The notes under the pieces were generated by a model. That model saw only the letters and a list, made by a program, of their open reading frames with translations. It did not search any database and was not told the origin of the DNA. Positions 40,650-49,275 of a stretch of 64,000 nucleotides of DNA are shown piece by piece. A program made the translations under genes and the position numbers. The stretch is taken from the NCBI RefSeq assembly GCF_900091525.1, contig NZ_FMCU01000003.1, positions 248,001 through 312,000 on the forward strand, given 5' to 3'. Position 1 is the stretch's first letter. Each line of letters starts with the position of its first letter. The DNA comes from Micromonospora matsumotoense. Its GTDB lineage: Bacteria; Actinomycetota; Actinomycetes; Mycobacteriales; Micromonosporaceae.

Positions 40650-40715
40650 GTGATCGAGCGGCGGTCCTACTTTTACTACGGCACCGGGAGTCCGGCAGCC
40701 GTGGGTCGCGCCTGA
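40650..40715 (+). CDS. Aromatic leader peptide (Tyr-Phe-Tyr-Tyr) controlling chorismate mutase
   Basis: 21 codons: MIERRSYFYYGTGSPAAVG followed by RA and stop TGA at 40713. Codons 7-10 are TAC TTT TAC TAC (40668-40679); TTT is unusual in DNA this GC-rich. There is no Shine-Dalgarno before the GTG; the predicted promoter suggests a leaderless start. The stop is 15 bases before a strong intrinsic terminator, and chorismate mutase follows. Four consecutive aromatic codons upstream of a gene of Phe/Tyr synthesis are the mark of a ribosome-mediated transcription attenuator. The peptide itself probably has no other role. Confidence 0.8.
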   Translation: MIERRSYFYYGTGSPAAVGRA

Positions 40716-40763
40716 TCGACAGGACCTACGAAAGCCCCGGGCTCGGAGAGCCCGGGGCTTTTT
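40688..40763 (+). terminator. Attenuator: terminator with competing antiterminator
   Basis: Terminator: perfect 14-base arms AAAGCCCCGGGCTC (40731-40744) and GAGCCCGGGGCTTT (40748-40761) with TTTTT ending at 40763. Antiterminator: GAGTCCGG (40688-40695, inside the leader coding region) can pair with CCGGGCTC (40737-40744), the 3' half of the terminator's left arm, with one G-U pair. A ribosome stalled at the aromatic codons would leave 40688-40695 free, whereas one that reaches the stop codon would cover it. A small hairpin (CCTG/CAGG, 40711-40723) lies between. Confidence 0.78.
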
Positions 40764-40809
40764 CGTCCCGGGATCCGAACACCGGGCCCGAGACCCGAGG
40801 GGTACGACG

Positions 40810-41178
40810 ATGATGACTGACGTGGTGGAGTCCAGCGGTGGCCCCGCGCGGCACGACGAGCCGGCCGAGGCCGATCCCACGGCGGCCGACCCGACCGGTG
40901 CCGCTGCCGCCCGTACCGGCACCGGTGACACGGCGGCGGCCGAGCGGATCGTGGCGATCAGGGAACGGATCGACGAGATCGACCGTACGCTGATCGCGCT
41001 CTGGCAGGAACGCGCCGCGCTCTCGCAGGAGGTCGGGGTGACCCGGATGGCTTCCGGGGGCACCCGGCTGGTGCTCTCCCGGGAGCGGGAGATCCTGGAA
41101 CGCTTCCGCAGCGAACTGGGGGCCGACGGCACCCAACTGGCGCTGCTGCTGCTGCGGGCCGGGCGCGGACCGCTGTAA
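40810..41178 (+). CDS. aroQ: Chorismate mutase (AroQ-delta type)
   Basis: 122 residues, ATG with GAGGGG site. Converts chorismate to prephenate, the branch point to Phe and Tyr. The helical domain (about residues 45-122) resembles the M. tuberculosis enzyme Rv0948c, including RMASGGTRLVLSREREILERF and the LLLLRAGRGPL end. The N-terminal 40 residues are Ala/Thr-rich and probably disordered. The M. tuberculosis enzyme is activated by complex formation with DAHP synthase through the C terminus; this is likely here but not shown. Expression is probably under the attenuator just upstream. Confidence 0.92.
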   Translation: MMTDVVESSGGPARHDEPAEADPTAADPTGAAAARTGTGDTAAAERIVAIRERIDEIDRTLIALWQERAALSQEVGVTRMASGGTRLVLSREREILERFRSELGADGTQLALLLLRAGRGPL

Positions 41179-41260
41179 CGGCGAACCGCCCGGTACGGGC
41201 CGCTTGTAACGGCGAACCGCCCGGTACGGGCCGCTGTAACGGCGAACCGCCGGGTGCGGG
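41170..41260. repeat. Three tandem 30-31-bp repeats over the end of chorismate mutase
   Basis: Copies at 41170-41199, 41200-41230 and 41231-41260 share CCGCTGTAACGGCGAACCGC (the middle one has an extra T). The first copy contains the TAA stop of the gene, so the duplications extend only into the noncoding side. Confidence 0.9.
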
Positions 41261-41297
41261 CGTGGAGATGACGGACCACGGGCCGGGCAACGACGAA

Positions 41298-41331
41298 CCG
41301 CCTGCCGCCGTCGGGTGACGGTGGCAGGCGG
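41298..41331. terminator. Convergent terminator
   Basis: CCGCCTGCCGCCGTC (41298-41312) pairs with GACGGTGGCAGGCGG (41317-41331) with one G-U pair and a 4-base loop. It lies between chorismate mutase and the converging oppF of system 2. Confidence 0.8.
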
Positions 41332-41343
41332 CCCGGGTGTGGC

Positions 41344-42357
41344 TCACGCCTCGTGCGTCGCGACGATCTCCCGCTTCTCGGCGAAGTGGCAGGCGCTCGG
41401 GTGGTCCGAGCCCGACCGGATCTCCAGCAGCGGCGGCTGCTCGGCGCAGACGTCCTGCGCCTTCCAGCACCGGGTGCGGAACCGGCAGCCCGACGGCGGG
41501 CTGATCGGCGACGGCACGTCACCGGTGAGCCGGATGATCGCCTTGTTGTCGCGCAGCGTCGGGTCCGGCACCGGCACCGCCGACAGCAGCGCCTGAGTGT
41601 ACGGGTGGGTCGGCCGCTCGTAGATCTCGTCCTCGGTGCCGATCTCCACGATCTTGCCGAGGTACATCACCGCGACCCGGTCGGAGAGGTGCCGCACCAC
41701 CGACAGGTCGTGGGCGATGAAGACGTACGACAGGCCCAGCTCGTTCTGGAGCTTCTCCAGCAGGTTCATCACCTGCGCCTGGATCGAGACGTCCAGGGCG
41801 GAGACCGGCTCGTCACAGACGATCACCTCGGGACGCAGGGCGAGCGCCCGGGCGATGCCGATGCGCTGCCGCTGGCCGCCGGAGAACTGGTGCGGGTACC
41901 GGTTGATGTGCTCCGGGTTGAGGCCCACCAGGTCGAGCAGTTCCTTGACCTTGTCCCGGCGGCTGCCCTTCGGCGCCACCTCCGGGTGGATCTCGAACGG
42001 CTCACCGATCAGGTCACCGACCGTCATCCTCGGGTTGAGCGAGGTGTACGGGTCCTGCATCACCAGCTGGATCTGCCGGCGCAGCCGACGCAGCGCACCG
42101 CCGGAGAGCTTGGAGATGTCCTGGCCCTTGTAGTGCACGGTGCCGGCGGTCGGCTTCTCCAGGTTCATCAGGACCCGGCTCAGCGTCGACTTGCCGCAGC
42201 CCGACTCGCCGACCACACCGAGCGTCTCGCCGGCCCTCAGGTCGAACGAGACGCCGTCGACGGCCTTGACCTGACCGATGGTCTTCTTGAACACGACGCC
42301 CCGGGTGACCGGGTAGTGCTTGACCAGGTCACGGACTTCGATGATGTGCTCAGTCAC
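41344..42357 (-). CDS. oppF: Oligopeptide ABC transporter ATP-binding protein OppF (system 2)
   Basis: 337 residues; last gene of the second opp operon. Walker [10 protein letters not shown], signature [15 protein letters not shown], Walker [14 protein letters not shown]-loop IAHDLSVV and the C-terminal [14 protein letters not shown] cysteine motif. It is nearly identical in long stretches to OppF of system 1 (24208-25245). Overlaps the preceding oppD by 8 bases. Confidence 0.93.
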   Translation of the reverse strand: MTEHIIEVRDLVKHYPVTRGVVFKKTIGQVKAVDGVSFDLRAGETLGVVGESGCGKSTLSRVLMNLEKPTAGTVHYKGQDISKLSGGALRRLRRQIQLVMQDPYTSLNPRMTVGDLIGEPFEIHPEVAPKGSRRDKVKELLDLVGLNPEHINRYPHQFSGGQRQRIGIARALALRPEVIVCDEPVSALDVSIQAQVMNLLEKLQNELGLSYVFIAHDLSVVRHLSDRVAVMYLGKIVEIGTEDEIYERPTHPYTQALLSAVPVPDPTLRDNKAIIRLTGDVPSPISPPSGCRFRTRCWKAQDVCAEQPPLLEIRSGSDHPSACHFAEKREIVATHEA

Positions 42358-43393
42358 GGTTCACCAGCTCCTCGGCGAAGTGGCAGGCGCTGGCCCGACC
42401 GGTGCCGATCTGCAGCAGCGGGGGGATCGTCTCCCGGCACACCGGCTGCGCCATCGGGCAACGCGGGTTGAACGGGCAGCCCGGGGGGATGTTCATCAGG
42501 TTCGGCGGGAGACCCTTGATCGTGCGGAGCTGCTGCCCTCTCTCGTCCAGCCGGGGAATCGAGTTGAGCAGGCCGAGGGTGTACGGGTGCGCCGGCTTGG
42601 CGTACAGGTCGTAGACGTCGGCTTCCTCGACGATCCGGCCGGCGTACATGACCGCGATCCGGTCCGCGACGTCGGCGACCACGCCGAGGTCGTGGGTGAT
42701 CAGGATCATGCCCATCCGGCGCTCCCGCTGGAGTTCGCCGAGCAGGTCCATGATCTGGGCCTGCACGGTCACGTCCAGCGCGGTGGTCGGCTCGTCCGCG
42801 ATCAGCACCTCGGGGTCCAACGCCAGCGACATCGCGATCATCGCGCGCTGCCGCATGCCGCCGGAGAACTGGTGCGGGTAGTTGCTGAACCGGCCCTTGG
42901 CGTTCGGGATCTTGACCTGGTCGAGCATCTCGATCGCGCGCTTCTTGGCGTCCGAGCGGCTCATCCCACGCCGGATCCGGAACTGCTCGGCGATCTGGAA
43001 CCCGACGGTGAAGACCGGGTTCAGCGCGGAGAGCGAGTCCTGGAAGATCATCGCGATGCCCTCGCCGCGGATGCGGCGGCGCTCCTCGGCGGACATGGTG
43101 AGCATGTCCTTGCCGTGGAAGCGGACCCGGCCCCCGGTGACGAAGCCGGGGGGCATGTCCAGGATGCCCATGATGGTCTGCGCGGTGACGCTCTTGCCGG
43201 AGCCGGACTCGCCGAGCACGGCGAGGGTCTCCCCCGCGTCGACGTGGTATGTCACTCCGTTGATGACCTTGGCGACGCCGTCCCGGGTGCGGAACTCCAC
43301 CCGCAGGTCGTCGACCTCGAGCAGCCGACCGGAGGGGCGGCCGGATCCGTCGGCGCCGGGCGCGGACTGCTCGGACACGAGAATGTCGGACAA
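42350..43393 (-). CDS. oppD: Oligopeptide ABC transporter ATP-binding protein OppD (system 2)
   Basis: 347 residues if it starts at the TTG at 43393, which has an excellent GGGGAGA site 6 bases upstream; a GTG at 43378 has none. The much longer open frame upstream is a shadow of oppC. Walker A GESGSGKS, signature [15 protein letters not shown], Walker [13 protein letters not shown], and C-terminal [14 protein letters not shown]. Paralogue of 23187-24224. Confidence 0.92.
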   Translation of the reverse strand: MSDILVSEQSAPGADGSGRPSGRLLEVDDLRVEFRTRDGVAKVINGVTYHVDAGETLAVLGESGSGKSVTAQTIMGILDMPPGFVTGGRVRFHGKDMLTMSAEERRRIRGEGIAMIFQDSLSALNPVFTVGFQIAEQFRIRRGMSRSDAKKRAIEMLDQVKIPNAKGRFSNYPHQFSGGMRQRAMIAMSLALDPEVLIADEPTTALDVTVQAQIMDLLGELQRERRMGMILITHDLGVVADVADRIAVMYAGRIVEEADVYDLYAKPAHPYTLGLLNSIPRLDERGQQLRTIKGLPPNLMNIPPGCPFNPRCPMAQPVCRETIPPLLQIGTGRASACHFAEELVNRD

Positions 43394-43404
43394 CTCAGTC
43401 TCCC

Positions 43405-44376
43405 CTATCGGAGCTTCGGGTCGAGGGCCTCGCGGACCGCCTCGCCGAGCATGACGAAGCTCAGCACGGCGGTGACGAGGAACGCGGAGGGGAAGAAGAG
43501 CAGGTACGGCGAGGGCCGTAGGTAGTTCTGCGCCTCGTTGATCATGATGCCCCAGGAGACCACCGGACTCTTCAGGCCGATCCCCAGGAAGGACAGGGTG
43601 GCCTCCGCGCCGATGAAGGAACCGATCATGATCGTCCCGTAGACCAGCAGCGGCGCCAGGCAGTTCGGCAGCAGGTGCTTGAAGATGATCCGAGTGGTGC
43701 TCGCACCCATCGCCCGGGCGGCCACGATGTAGTCGGCCTCCTTGGTGGCCAGCACCGAGGACCGCATCAGCCGCATCACGACCGGCCAGCTCAGCACCAC
43801 CAGCGACGCGATGACCAGACCCATGATCTGCCACGCCGTGTTGTTCGAGGTGGCGCCGTTGAACGTGGTCAGGATGACGATCGCGCCGAGCACGAACGGC
43901 AGGCCGAAGAAGATGTCGGCGATCCGGGAGAGCAGGCCGTCGACCCAACCACCCTTGTAGCCGGCGATGATGCCCATCGTCCCGCCGATCAGCATCGTGC
44001 CGATCACGGAGAGCAACGACACGACGATCGAGGCGCGGGCGCCGTAGATGGTCCGGGCGTAGACGTCCCGCCCGAGCACGTCGTAGCCGAACCACGCATC
44101 GCCGGAGGGCTCGACCCGGCTGCGGGAGAGCGAGGTGGCGGTCGGGTCGCCGGAGGTGAACAGCGACGGGAAGGCGGCCATCACCACGAAGAGCAGAATG
44201 AACGTGGCGGAGATCCAGAACAGCGGCTTGCGCCGCAGGTCGAGCCAGGCGTCGCCGAGCAGGCTGCGCGGCTTCTCCTTCTTGCCGACGGGTCCGGCGG
44301 TGGCCGGAGAGCTTGCCTCGGTCAACTGCTCGGGACGGGGCGTGCTCACGATCGAAGCGGCACTCGGGTCGCTCAT
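43405..44376 (-). CDS. oppC: Oligopeptide ABC transporter permease OppC (system 2)
   Basis: 323 residues, GAGG site 7 bases before the ATG. N-terminal extension RSLLGDAWLDLRRKPLFWIS parallels that of the system-1 OppC. It has TM segments and the EAA loop (DYIVAARAMGASTTRIIFKHLLPNCLAP) and ends in REALDPKLR. It lacks the two extracytoplasmic cysteines seen in system 1. Confidence 0.93.
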   Translation of the reverse strand: MSDPSAASIVSTPRPEQLTEASSPATAGPVGKKEKPRSLLGDAWLDLRRKPLFWISATFILLFVVMAAFPSLFTSGDPTATSLSRSRVEPSGDAWFGYDVLGRDVYARTIYGARASIVVSLLSVIGTMLIGGTMGIIAGYKGGWVDGLLSRIADIFFGLPFVLGAIVILTTFNGATSNNTAWQIMGLVIASLVVLSWPVVMRLMRSSVLATKEADYIVAARAMGASTTRIIFKHLLPNCLAPLLVYGTIMIGSFIGAEATLSFLGIGLKSPVVSWGIMINEAQNYLRPSPYLLFFPSAFLVTAVLSFVMLGEAVREALDPKLR

Positions 44377-44451
44377 GCCTGCACCTCGCTGCGCTCGGCG
44401 CCGGCCTGGTTGCCCGCGCGCACTGCAATGACGATTCGTTCGCTGCTGTGC

Positions 44452-45378
44452 TCACTCATAGCGGATCCTCGGGTCCAGCGCGGCGTAGAGCAGGTCCACC
44501 ACCAGGTTCATCAGCAGGTAGACGAGCACCAGGACGACGACGATGGAGACAACGGTAGCGCTCTCCTTGGTGACGATCGCCCGCAGCACGGTGCGGCCGA
44601 CGCCGTTGATGCCGAAGATGCCCTCGGTGATGATCGCGCCGCCCATCAGGGCACCGAGGTCGGTGCCGAGCAGGGTGACCACCGGGATCAGCGAGTTGCG
44701 CAGCAGGTGGATGCCGACCACCCGGCGCATCGGCAACCCCTTGGCGATCGCGGTACGCACGTAGTCGGCGCGACGGTTCTCGGCGATGCTGGTCCGCGAC
44801 ACCCGGGCGATGTACGCCATCGACGCGCTGCCCAGCACGAAGCCGGGGAGGATCAACTCGGTGAGCCGCATCTCGTTGGAGACGGTCGGCGTGACGATGC
44901 CCCACTTGACGCCGAAGAACCACTGGAGCACGAAACCGACCACGAAGACCGGCAGCGCGATCAGGAAGAGCGTGGAGACCAGGACCAGGTTGTCCAGGAA
45001 ACCGTTGCGGCGCAGGCCGGTGAGGACGCCGGCGGTGAGACCGATGACCGCCTCGATGACCAGGGCCATCGCGGCCAGCTTGAGGGTGTTCGGGTAGGCG
45101 GTGGCGATGATGTCGCCCACCTCACGGCCCGACCAGGTGGTACCGAAGTCCCCTTGCAGGAGGTTCTTCATGTAGGTGGCGTACTGCACGAACCAGGGCT
45201 GATCCAGCTGGAACTTCTCGGTCATCATGGCCCGGTAGTTTTCGGGGCAGCCACGGTCACCGCACTTGCCGGCGAACGGGTCCCCGGGGACCTTCCACAC
45301 CAGCAGGTAGATCATCAGCGTCGTCCCGATGAAGACCGGTACGAGTTGGAGCAGCCGTCTCACCAGATAACGGCCCAT
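44452..45378 (-). CDS. oppB: Oligopeptide ABC transporter permease OppB (system 2)
   Basis: 308 residues, AGGAGG site 8 bases before the ATG. Six TMs, with a short cysteine-containing extracellular insertion after TM1 (FAGKCGDRGCPENYR) that system 1 lacks. EAA loop YVRTAIAKGLPMRRVVGIHLLRNSLIP. It ends in LDPRIRYE, and the DNA at the end of the two oppB genes (GAGGATCCGCTATGAGTGAG) is identical over 20 bases, which points to a common origin of the operons. Confidence 0.93.
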   Translation of the reverse strand: MGRYLVRRLLQLVPVFIGTTLMIYLLVWKVPGDPFAGKCGDRGCPENYRAMMTEKFQLDQPWFVQYATYMKNLLQGDFGTTWSGREVGDIIATAYPNTLKLAAMALVIEAVIGLTAGVLTGLRRNGFLDNLVLVSTLFLIALPVFVVGFVLQWFFGVKWGIVTPTVSNEMRLTELILPGFVLGSASMAYIARVSRTSIAENRRADYVRTAIAKGLPMRRVVGIHLLRNSLIPVVTLLGTDLGALMGGAIITEGIFGINGVGRTVLRAIVTKESATVVSIVVVLVLVYLLMNLVVDLLYAALDPRIRYE

Positions 45379-45530
45379 GGGGTGGTCCTCCTGACAAGGG
45401 GCGTGCCGGGCGGGGTGCCGCCGACACGGGTGGCGAGAACGTGGCGAGGGGTGTGGTGCACCCGCTCGCGGAACGGCCCCGGGTCGGGCTCACCGGTAGG
45501 CGAGCCCGACCCGGGGTCAGACCGAACGGA

Positions 45531-47174
45531 TCAGAGCTCGACGGAGGTGATGTCGAGCTCGCCGACGTTGGACAGCTCCATCTTCTTGATCTTCACCGAG
45601 TGGCCGGACTGCTGGCCACCGAAGTAGATCGGCATCGTCGGAACGTCCTGGTCGATCTTCTCGACCGCCTTGGCGAACAGCTCGTGCGAGGCCTCCAGGC
45701 TCGGGGCGGAGCTGGCCTGCTTGGCCAGGGCGTCCACCTCGGGGTTGCTGTAGAGACCGTCGTTCGAGGAGCCACCGGTCACGTAGAGCGGGTTGATCCA
45801 GTTCTCCACGTCCGGGTAGTCCTGCTGCCAACCGGCCCGGTAGGCGCCGTCCATCTTGTGGGCGTTGATGTTCTGCCGGAAGACCGCGAAGGTCGGCACA
45901 CCGACGGCGACCGCGTCGATGCCCAGGGTGTTCTTGACCTGCCCCGCGACGGCCTCCATCCAGTCCTTGTGGCTGGCGTCGGCGTTGTAGTACATCTTCA
46001 GCTGACCGGTAAAGCCACCGGCCTCGGCCAGGAGCTGCTTGGCCTCGTCCGGCTTGAACTGGCAGGCGGTGCAGTTGCCCGGCTTGGCGCCCGGGGTCAG
46101 CGGGTTGGCCCAGCTGTCGGCCGGCTTGCGGTTACCGAAGAAGATCTTGTCGGTGATCTCCTGCCGGTTGACCGACAGCGAGATCGCCTTACGCAGCTTC
46201 GGGTTCTGGAAGCGCTTGTCGTAGATCGGGAACGCGATGATGCCGGTGGACGGCGTGGTGGACGAGATCGCCCGGTCGCCCAGGTCGTTCTTCCAGTTGT
46301 CACCGGCCAGCGAGGAGACCGGCACCTGCTGCTGGAAGTCCAGGTTGTTGGAGACCAGGTCGTTGTAGGCCGCCGTGTCGTCCTGGTAGATCTTGACGTT
46401 GACGTCCTTGATCTTCATCTTGTCGCGCAGGTTGTAGTCGTCGAACCGCGTCAGCTTGATCGCGACGTTGTTCTCCCACGAGACGAAGCTGACCGGGCCG
46501 TTGCCGATCGGCTTCTTGCCGAATGCCTCGGCGCCCTGCGAGAAGAAGGCGTCCGGCAGCGGCATGAAGGTGCTGTAGCCGAGCTTGGTCGGGAACACGG
46601 CGGTCGGCGCGGCGAGCGTGACCTCGAAGTTCCAGTCGTCGACGACCTTGAGGCCGGACATCTCCTTGGCCTTGGGCTCGGGCGCCTTCTTCGGGCCGTC
46701 ACCGTCCGGGTCGGAGGTGTTGACGTCGGCGAAGCCGTCGATGTCGGCGAAGAAGCTGGCGTTCTGCGCGCCGTTCGGCGAGTACGCGCCCCAGTTCCAG
46801 GCGTCCACGAAGTTCTTGGCCTTGACGACGGTGCCGTCGTGGAACTTCGTGTTCTGCTTGATCTTGATCTTGTAGACCTTGGAGTCGCTCGTCTCGATCG
46901 ACTCGGCCAGCGCGTTCTGCGGCGCACCACCGTTGTTCGGGTACTCGACCAGGCCGGTCCAGAGCCAGTCGATGATCTTGCCGCCACCGGTCTCGGTGGT
47001 GTTCGCCGGAACCAGGGGGTTCTCCGGCTCGGTGCCGTCGACGACGATGGCACCGTCCGAGCTGTTGGCGCTGGTGCCGCCTTCGTCGTCGTTACCGCTG
47101 GAGCAGCCGGACGCGATGAGCGCGAACGCCGCACCCATCGCGATGGCGCCGCTCGCCCGCTTCGAGACTCTCAT
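45531..47174 (-). CDS. oppA: Peptide ABC transporter substrate-binding lipoprotein (system 2)
   Basis: 547 residues. Lipoprotein signal with lipobox IASGC (about residues 20-24), then an acidic Gly/Ser linker and a family-5 binding-protein fold (KIKQNTKFHDGTVVKAKNF, LRKAISLSVNRQEITDKIF). First gene of the second opp operon, transcribed from the 735-base region to its right. It differs enough from the system-1 OppA to suggest different peptide preference. A 152-base gap separates it from oppB. Confidence 0.93.
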   Translation of the reverse strand: MRVSKRASGAIAMGAAFALIASGCSSGNDDEGGTSANSSDGAIVVDGTEPENPLVPANTTETGGGKIIDWLWTGLVEYPNNGGAPQNALAESIETSDSKVYKIKIKQNTKFHDGTVVKAKNFVDAWNWGAYSPNGAQNASFFADIDGFADVNTSDPDGDGPKKAPEPKAKEMSGLKVVDDWNFEVTLAAPTAVFPTKLGYSTFMPLPDAFFSQGAEAFGKKPIGNGPVSFVSWENNVAIKLTRFDDYNLRDKMKIKDVNVKIYQDDTAAYNDLVSNNLDFQQQVPVSSLAGDNWKNDLGDRAISSTTPSTGIIAFPIYDKRFQNPKLRKAISLSVNRQEITDKIFFGNRKPADSWANPLTPGAKPGNCTACQFKPDEAKQLLAEAGGFTGQLKMYYNADASHKDWMEAVAGQVKNTLGIDAVAVGVPTFAVFRQNINAHKMDGAYRAGWQQDYPDVENWINPLYVTGGSSNDGLYSNPEVDALAKQASSAPSLEASHELFAKAVEKIDQDVPTMPIYFGGQQSGHSVKIKKMELSNVGELDITSVEL

Positions 47175-47909
47175 TCCGAGGGGCCTCCTCTTTCTAACCT
47201 GGTTCCGTCGTGGGTTTCACGCACGTTGGGGGGTGACACCGCACGGCGATCATGTGTTGCAGATCACCGGTTACCGCAGAGAAATCGGGACACCCCAGGG
47301 GTACCGATCCGCCGGGCCACCACACTCCCGCACTCGGCTCCCGGGCAGGCTCGACGACCACGATCCGTGCCGGAGGCAGCGGTGACGTGGTCGGCCGGGA
47401 CACACGGGTGCCTCACGTCAGGGGTGAGGTGCTGCCACTGTGACACCCACCGGCCCATTACGTGAAGGTGCCGTTATCAAGCCGTTAGTTGCCCGCCATG
47501 TTGCCGATACTTGAGAAAAGATCATGAGATGCCCTGGTCATACCGCTCTGAGCAGGAAAGACAGCAAGTCCGCTCCACCGGGAGGTGACCGCCGCGTCAG
47601 CAGTGTGAGCTTTCCCGCCGCCCGCTCGACGTGCGTCCACGTCCACCGTGCGTCACCCGTTTCTGCCCGACCGGATGAGGTCGACTTCCGCCAGCCGGAG
47701 CAAAGTCCCAGCCAGGCGGCCGAAGACAGCCAGTTCGCATGTCCGAATCCGAGCGGACACCGACCGGTGTTCCGGCCCGCCGACGGCCCCTCAAAGGCCG
47801 GAACACCGGGCCACCCGGGCGGCACCGGGCGTCGATCGGCCCGGGCGGGCGATCCGGAAAGGGGCCGGCCCCGGCACCATCGGGTGCCGGGGCCGGAGGT
47901 ATCCGTGCC
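47175..47909. promoter_or_regulatory. Long upstream region of the second opp operon
   Basis: 735 bases without a gene I can support. The stretch 47450-47540 is clearly less GC-rich than its surroundings (TTATCAAGCCGTTAG, TACTTGAGAAAAGATCATGAG) and is the best place for the oppA promoter, implying a leader of some 280 bases. A perfect 13-base inverted repeat, CCGGTGTTCCGGC / GCCGGAACACCGG, is at 47764-47776 and 47797-47809. The terminator of the adhesin gene lies at 47865-47896. Confidence 0.55.
47865..47896 (-). terminator. Terminator of the thioester adhesin gene
   Basis: Perfect 14-base arms (CCGGCCCCGGCACC at 47865-47878 and its complement at 47883-47896) with a 4-base loop, 14 bases past the stop. 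On the minus strand the stem is followed by CCCCTTTCC. Confidence 0.85.
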
Positions 47910-49106
47910 TCAGACGGTGAAGCGGACCTTGCGGCGACGGACCACCAGCACGGCCACCGCACCGAAGGCGAGCAGCGCCATCCCGGCCAGGGCGGCCATC
48001 GCGATCGGCGAACCGGTCAACGGCAGCCCGCCGCCGCTGCTGGCCGGCGAGGTCGACGGGGCCGGGCTGGCCGGCGGCGACGAGGACTCGGCCGGGGCGG
48101 ACGGCGACGGCGACGCGGCCGAGGGCGACGGGGAAGGCGACGGCGACCCGGACGGGGTGGACGACGACGGCGACGGTGAGGCGGGGGCGGCCGCGAAGCT
48201 CGCCGCCGCGTCGGCGGTCACCGAGGTGCCGGTGCTCCCACCCAGGATCAGCTTCTGCTTGGCGTTCTTGCCGCCGGAGAAGAGGAAGACCCGCCCGAAG
48301 GAGACCGAGTCCGGGGCGGCGACGGTCACGGTCACCCGGCCGGCGGCGGTGGCGGTCAGCCAGAACCGGCCGCCGTTGGTGGTGGTGCCGACCGGACGGC
48401 CCTCGGCGTCGACCGCGGTCCCGCCCTCGACCTTCAGCGTGATCTCCCCGGCCGGCCCGTGCACGGTGAACGGCCCAGCCCGACCACCGGTGGTCGCGGT
48501 GGCCGACGCCGGGTCGAGGCTCAGCTCCGCCTTCGGCTCCGGCTGGTCGGTGGCGTTGCGCACCAGGTAGTCGTGGACCCGCCGGATCACGTCGTACTCG
48601 GCGGCGGCGGTCAGCCCGCGCTCCCAGTCGCCCAGGCTGATGCCGTCGCTGAAGTGCCAGACGGCAGTCTGGGTGCCGAAGTAGAGCAGCGCGTCACGCC
48701 GGGAGTCCGGCAGCCCGCCGGGCAGGGTGGCCCCGGCAGCGGCGAGCAGCTTCGTCCGGTCGGCGTTGGGGTAGCCGTGGGTGAGCACCCACTGCACCCG
48801 GCCGAGGTTCTTCACCTCCGACTGGCTCCAGGTGCCCTCGGCGTACTCGCCGTCGCGGGCCACCGGGGTGTGGAAGTCGATGCAGAAGACCGGCACGGTG
48901 CCGTCCTTCAGCTCCAGGGCCAACGCCGAGGTCTTCTGCGCCCGGCCGTTGAGCTTCAACGTGACGGCGGTGCCCGGCACCGCGCGGGCCACACCCTTCG
49001 TGGCCGGTTCCGCGGCGGCCGGCCCGGCTGCGGCGAGCACCAGCGCGCCACCGGTGACGAGCGCCGCGGCGAGCCCCGCCCAGCGTCGTCCTCGTTTTCC
49101 GAACAT
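47910..49106 (-). CDS. LPLTG-anchored surface protein with thioester (TQxA) domain
   Basis: 398 residues. Signal peptide (RRWAGLAAALVTGGALVLAAAGPAAA), then a thioester domain: Cys75 in VFCIDFH and Gln146 in FGTQTAVW are the pair that forms an internal thioester in Gram-positive adhesins. Next comes a beta-rich domain (about 195-305), a Ser/Pro/Ala stalk (about 310-358), and a sorting signal LPLTG at 361-365 with a TM and an RRRK tail. It should be covalently linked to the wall by a sortase, none of which is in the window. Thioester domains bind host or surface amines covalently; the partner here is unknown. Confidence 0.88.
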   Translation of the reverse strand: MFGKRGRRWAGLAAALVTGGALVLAAAGPAAAEPATKGVARAVPGTAVTLKLNGRAQKTSALALELKDGTVPVFCIDFHTPVARDGEYAEGTWSQSEVKNLGRVQWVLTHGYPNADRTKLLAAAGATLPGGLPDSRRDALLYFGTQTAVWHFSDGISLGDWERGLTAAAEYDVIRRVHDYLVRNATDQPEPKAELSLDPASATATTGGRAGPFTVHGPAGEITLKVEGGTAVDAEGRPVGTTTNGGRFWLTATAAGRVTVTVAAPDSVSFGRVFLFSGGKNAKQKLILGGSTGTSVTADAAASFAAAPASPSPSSSTPSGSPSPSPSPSAASPSPSAPAESSSPPASPAPSTSPASSGGGLPLTGSPIAMAALAGMALLAFGAVAVLVVRRRKVRFTV

Positions 49107-49275
49107 CAGTTCCGTGCACCTCTCCCCAGGGGTGGGCCCGCTCCCGGCGGGCCTGCATGCGTCGCCGTCCCGCGGGGTCGTGACACCACCCGCACGCGCG
49201 AAGGCGACGGGGCATTATGCGACACGAATTGATCTCTTGTCAGCCCCTGGGGCGATGCTCCCGGAATGAGGAGTG

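Noticed and set aside
42350..44455. A single 701-codon frame suggesting a fusion upstream of OppD
   Set aside because: The extra N-terminal half is the wrong-frame reading of oppC. The TTG at 43393 with a strong ribosome site is the real OppD start.
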